Assembly: GCA_002438805.1 (NCBI GenBank)
Contig: DJQV01000002.1
Coordinates: forward strand, 107,239 to 171,238
DNA from: Bacteroidales bacterium UBA6377
GTDB lineage: Bacteria > Bacteroidota > Bacteroidia > Bacteroidales > UBA932
DNA: 64,000 bases
Direction: 5' to 3'
Notes under the pieces: model-generated
Seen by the model: the letters and a program-made list of their open reading frames with translations, nothing else
Told to the model about the DNA's origin: nothing
Database searches by the model: none
Part shown: one piece after another, positions 60,697 to 64,000 of the stretch
Layout: every line of letters starts with the position of its first letter
How positions within the stretch are numbered: position 1 is the stretch's first letter
Position numbers and translations under genes: made by a program

Positions 60697-61338
60697 CTAT
60701 TTGATTTTTCTGTAGAAACTGCCGCTCTGGCCTTTTATGTGGTATTCCTTGGTAGTGTTCCATGTCTCATTTCCGGAGAATATACGGGTCTGGTCTGTAG
60801 TCCTGATATATTCGTTGCCATACCTGTCCACAAAGATATCCCCCTGCGAGGATGCGCTGACTCCTTGTGAGGATGCTCCCCCGACAATAGCACCTATTAG
60901 AGCAAGCACAGCCAGGACAGCAAGTGCGAGCCACCAGAAATGCTTTATGACGAAAATGCCGAGGCTGAATGTCGGGACGGCGAGCAGCAGGCCAGTAATT
61001 ATGCAGCCTACCACCGATAACCAGCCTATCGGACCCCCGAGCAAGCCGTCGATGACCAGCAGATAAAACGATGCCAGAACCATCGAGGACAATATCCCAG
61101 TGTAGACCAGAGCCAAGGAATATTTGAGGATGCTCTCATCCAGCATCTCGCTGGAGCACAACTCCCTCAGCATCGGCATCATCTTGCTGACGGACAATGC
61201 CAGTCCGGCGGATGCGACCAGCAGGACAAAGAAGCGGGCCGCCTTGCGCCAGCCTTCTTTTTCGTGAAAAACGCTTCCCCAAAGCGTCAGGGCAGCGCAG
61301 ATGAAAGGGATGATAAGGGTGATAGCCGTATTGATCAT
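60697..61338 (-). CDS. Multi-pass membrane protein of unknown function
   Basis: A 213-residue protein starting at ATG 61338, where a hydrophobic segment begins (MINTAITLIIPFICAALTLW); the longer frame to 61425 adds 29 residues without support. About five hydrophobic stretches are visible, the last two being LSVVGCIITGLLLAVPTFSLGIFVI and WWLALAVLAVLALIGAIVGG (key parts). A soluble C-terminal tail of about 50 residues follows (DIFVDRYGNEYIRTTDQT ... SFYRKIK). It may be an envelope or stress-related protein, but this is only a guess from topology. It precedes the 60653 gene by 43 bases on the same strand. Confidence 0.6.
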   Translation of the reverse strand: MINTAITLIIPFICAALTLWGSVFHEKEGWRKAARFFVLLVASAGLALSVSKMMPMLRELCSSEMLDESILKYSLALVYTGILSSMVLASFYLLVIDGLLGGPIGWLSVVGCIITGLLLAVPTFSLGIFVIKHFWWLALAVLAVLALIGAIVGGASSQGVSASSQGDIFVDRYGNEYIRTTDQTRIFSGNETWNTTKEYHIKGQSGSFYRKIK

Positions 61339-61478
61339 AATGTTTCGATAGTTTGTCAAATATAAGGATTTTTTTGTCCGTGTGAAAAAACTTGGCAAAG
61401 ATCCTGAAATTCCAGCCGGCATCACCCTTGCTTATCCGGCAGATAATCCCTATCTTGCAAAGTCAAAAACGCTGTCCA

Positions 61479-64000
61479 ATGAAAAAATTGTTTTGTGCAC
61501 TTGCGCTGACCGTCATTTCCGCCATTTCCGCACGCTCGCAAGTTGTCATCCTCAACGACAATCTGCTCTCCGCCCGAATGACTGAAGTCAAGGTAGCAGT
61601 CCTTGACTCCTTGACAAACGAGCCGGTGGCCTTTGCCTCAGTCTACGTGATTCCAGCCAAGGACACTACCATCACCAACTTCACCCTCACGGACGACAAG
61701 GGGGCCGCGAAACTGGAAGAAGTGCCGTTCGGCAGTTACACCTTCCACATCGAGATGATGGGCTACAAGCCGTACGTCAAGCAGCTGTATTTCAGGGACA
61801 GGACAATGGATCTCGGGCAGGTGCGCCTCCGGCAGGACGAGGCCTTCCTCAAGGCCGCCGTGGTCTCAGATGTCGGCAATCCCATCGTGGTCAAGAAAGA
61901 CACCGTGGAGTTCAACGCAGCCTCCTACCAGGTCGGCACCAACGCCATGCTCAAGGATCTCATCCGCCGCATGCCGGGCATGGAGATAACCGAGAACGGC
62001 AAAGTGAAGTTCAACGGTGAGGAGATAGACAAGCTTACCGTTGGCGGACGCACTTTCTTCTTCAACGACCAGTCAACAGCACTCAACAACCTCCCGGCAG
62101 CCGTGGTAGACAAGATCCGTGTGATCGACCGCGCTTCCGAAGCATCGCGCGCCACGGGAGTGGAGGACGGCTCGCGGGAAAAGGTCCTGGATGTAGCCCT
62201 CAAAAAAGAATACGAGCAGGGCTGGTTCGGCAACGTCGGCCTCAAGGGCGGCACGACGCTCTCCGCAGGGCAGGATGAGCCCTTGAGAGACAATCGCGGC
62301 ATGCTCTTCAGCAGCAACGCCCTCGCTTCAGCCTATAACGAGAAAGACCAGATCACCGTGATCGGCAATGCCCAGAATGTCAATGATTCCAACGCCACCA
62401 TCGTGTTCGTCAGTTCCGACGGTACCACCTCGTCGCCGAACCAGGGCCTGTCCACTTCAGCACAGCTTGGAGTCAATGCCAACACCTCACGCATCAAAGA
62501 TGTGGAGACCACCATGGCCGCGAACTACAAATATGCCGACATTGACTCCGGCAGCAGGCGTGAGCGCACCACATTCCAGCAGGACGGTGACATCGTGAGC
62601 CGGCAGGATGACAACGGCAAGCAGTACAACCAGTCCTTCACAGCCAATGCCGAGATGAAAAAGGAAAAGGGGGACGTCTGGTTCCACGTCAGCCCGCAGA
62701 TAAAATACGGCAAGACCGATACATTCGGACAGACATCTTCCTCGACCGGCATCGGAGACCAGAGACTCAACAATTCCGAAGGCAGCACCCGTGATTTCTC
62801 AACCAGCCGCAGCGCAGCGCTAAGCTCCGATGTGACGTTCCGCAACCTTTTCGGGGCAAAAGGCCGTTCGCTCCGCCTCTATCTCACAGGCGACTATTCT
62901 GACGAGGGTGGGGAGAGCTACGAGAACTCCGTGCTCAAATCCGCCTCCGGTGAGGAAAGCCGCAATCTCGGGTACATCAACGACGAGAAGACATACTCCG
63001 CAGGCGGTTCTCTGCGATATGTCGAGCCGCTCGGCACGAAGTGGAAAATCACCGCTTCCGCCCAGTTCAACCTCTCCAGACGCAGCAGCAAGCGTGACGC
63101 ATCGGACGCAGCAGGCCGCAACGACTACTATTCGTCCAGTTCAAATTCAAAATACATAGCCCAGAACTACGACCTGACGGCACAGTATACTTTCAGCGGG
63201 CGCAGTTTCCTGTCGCTGGGTGCCAAGGCCAGTGGAATGCTCAACGAGACCCGGTCCCGAAGCTACGGGATCGATGCCGTGACCGGAGAAGGGGAGTGGA
63301 ACTGGTTCGTGGCTCCGACCATGAATTTCCAGTTCAGCCGGGGGAGCAGCCGCCTGTATTTCTCCATCTACGGCTACAACCAGAGGCCTTTATCCTCCAA
63401 CATGCGCCCTGCCCTGGACATCTCCAACCCTTCAAGCCTGCGAGTCGGCAACGTCTACATGCGCCCCTCGTTCACCACTTCCGCCAGTGGAAGCTGGAGT
63501 GTCAACAACCGGGAGCGTTTCTCCACCCTTATGATCTACTGGTTCGGCAACCTCGGCTCGTCACCGCTTACTTCAGCCCAGTGGTATGATGCCTCCGGCA
63601 TCCTGTACTCGATCCCTGTGAACTCACGCCGTCCGAGCCTTGTCACGCAGTTCAACGGCAGCTATACGACCCCGCTTGACAAGGACAGGGTATGGTCGCT
63701 CACCCTTGGCCTATCCGGGACGTATTACTCTTCGACCGGATATCAGGCAAGCGGGGCGCTCGCGGGACTTGACAGGGACAGCTTCGACTATTCTTCGTTC
63801 ATGGAGAAGTTCTGGGGCAGCCCGGACGGAGACCGTTTTTACGGCGGGCAGAGCGGGTTCAAGGAGAACAGGACCAGCACTTTCGGGCCGGACGCGCGCA
63901 TTTCCGTCAAGTACAACCGCGAGAGATTTTCATTCAGCCTCGGAGCAGGCAGTTCCGGACGGATTTCACATTACTCACCCTTAGATAATGCCAAAAGTAG
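61479..64000 (+). CDS. Outer-membrane beta-barrel protein with carboxypeptidase-like N-terminal domain (3' end outside window)
   Basis: Open from ATG 61479 to the window edge (840 codons seen). A signal peptide (MKKLFCALALTVISAISARS) is followed by a CarboxypepD_reg-like domain (about 35-110: VAVLDSLTNEPVAFASVYV ... GSYTFHIEMMGYKPYV). A plug-like segment follows (KDTVEFNAASYQVGTNAMLKDLIRRMPGME, key part NAMLKDLIRRMPGM), as in TonB-linked receptors. From about 230 onward the pattern is long alternating barrel strands. The lack of a SusD partner suggests the OMP_b-brl family rather than a SusC. A likely promoter is TATCTTGC near 61451. Ligand unknown. Confidence 0.8.
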   Translation, partial: MKKLFCALALTVISAISARSQVVILNDNLLSARMTEVKVAVLDSLTNEPVAFASVYVIPAKDTTITNFTLTDDKGAAKLEEVPFGSYTFHIEMMGYKPYVKQLYFRDRTMDLGQVRLRQDEAFLKAAVVSDVGNPIVVKKDTVEFNAASYQVGTNAMLKDLIRRMPGMEITENGKVKFNGEEIDKLTVGGRTFFFNDQSTALNNLPAAVVDKIRVIDRASEASRATGVEDGSREKVLDVALKKEYEQGWFGNVGLKGGTTLSAGQDEPLRDNRGMLFSSNALASAYNEKDQITVIGNAQNVNDSNATIVFVSSDGTTSSPNQGLSTSAQLGVNANTSRIKDVETTMAANYKYADIDSGSRRERTTFQQDGDIVSRQDDNGKQYNQSFTANAEMKKEKGDVWFHVSPQIKYGKTDTFGQTSSSTGIGDQRLNNSEGSTRDFSTSRSAALSSDVTFRNLFGAKGRSLRLYLTGDYSDEGGESYENSVLKSASGEESRNLGYINDEKTYSAGGSLRYVEPLGTKWKITASAQFNLSRRSSKRDASDAAGRNDYYSSSSNSKYIAQNYDLTAQYTFSGRSFLSLGAKASGMLNETRSRSYGIDAVTGEGEWNWFVAPTMNFQFSRGSSRLYFSIYGYNQRPLSSNMRPALDISNPSSLRVGNVYMRPSFTTSASGSWSVNNRERFSTLMIYWFGNLGSSPLTSAQWYDASGILYSIPVNSRRPSLVTQFNGSYTTPLDKDRVWSLTLGLSGTYYSSTGYQASGALAGLDRDSFDYSSFMEKFWGSPDGDRFYGGQSGFKENRTSTFGPDARISVKYNRERFSFSLGAGSSGRISHYSPLDNAKS

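Noticed and set aside
1..64000. tRNA, rRNA, CRISPR arrays and insertion sequences
   Set aside because: Looked for by eye; no cloverleaf, rRNA-like stretch, regularly spaced repeat array or transposase frame was seen. A covariance-model scan would be needed to exclude small RNAs.

Overview
The window looks like a chromosomal segment of a member of the Bacteroidales. Supporting signs are a SusD-like C-terminus, lipoprotein and TonB-receptor genes, a type III glutamine synthetase, DUF4143 ATPase paralogues, almost no Shine-Dalgarno sequences, and promoters of the Bacteroidetes TTTG/TTG-N19-TAnnTTTG type. The DNA is fairly GC-rich for the order, apart from an AT-richer ATPase island at about 8.2-12.4 kb. 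Genus cannot be fixed from the sequence alone.

Layout. 1-8.2 kb: tail of a xylan/arabinoxylan utilisation locus (SusD tail, internal terminator, CE6-CE1 esterase, CE1 esterase, three GH43 enzymes, and a GH51 arabinofuranosidase broken after about 110 codons). 8.2-16.8 kb: accessory island with four AAA/DUF4143 ATPases around a decaying DUF4249 lipoprotein/TonB-receptor pair; two of the ATPase promoters carry unusual repeats. 16.9-19.0 kb: GH105-CE12 pectin enzyme. 19.0-25.0 kb: metal-efflux operon (small His-rich protein, CusB, CusA, CusC-like). 25.0-28.0 kb: a receiver-plus-ATP-grasp protein of unknown job. 28.0-37.8 kb: amino-acid biosynthesis, thrA-asd on one strand and leuA-leuC-leuD-leuB-ilvE-metX-MATE on the other. 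39.2-44.8 kb: NAD synthetase, HrpB helicase, an outer-membrane protein. 44.8-49.0 kb: nitrogen assimilation (glnN, P-II, amt). 49.0-56.0 kb: thiL and a type III restriction-modification operon with an embedded RhuM gene. 56.2-61.3 kb: a UvrA paralogue and small genes. 61.5-64 kb: start of an outer-membrane beta-barrel protein cut by the window edge.

The most interesting signal is upstream of glutamine synthetase III. A good promoter is followed by a short reading frame with ten CAG (Gln) codons in fifteen, then an intrinsic terminator. A GC-rich segment in the last codons of that frame can pair with the terminator's 5' arm. The geometry fits ribosome-mediated attenuation that would sense charged glutaminyl-tRNA and control glutamine synthetase, and probably the downstream P-II and ammonium transporter. 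Other candidates are a hairpin arrangement found at two loci that could couple translation of a small secreted protein to the next gene, tandem 23-bp repeats between divergent ATPases, and an A-AAA-AAA slippery site at the DUF4249 frameshift.
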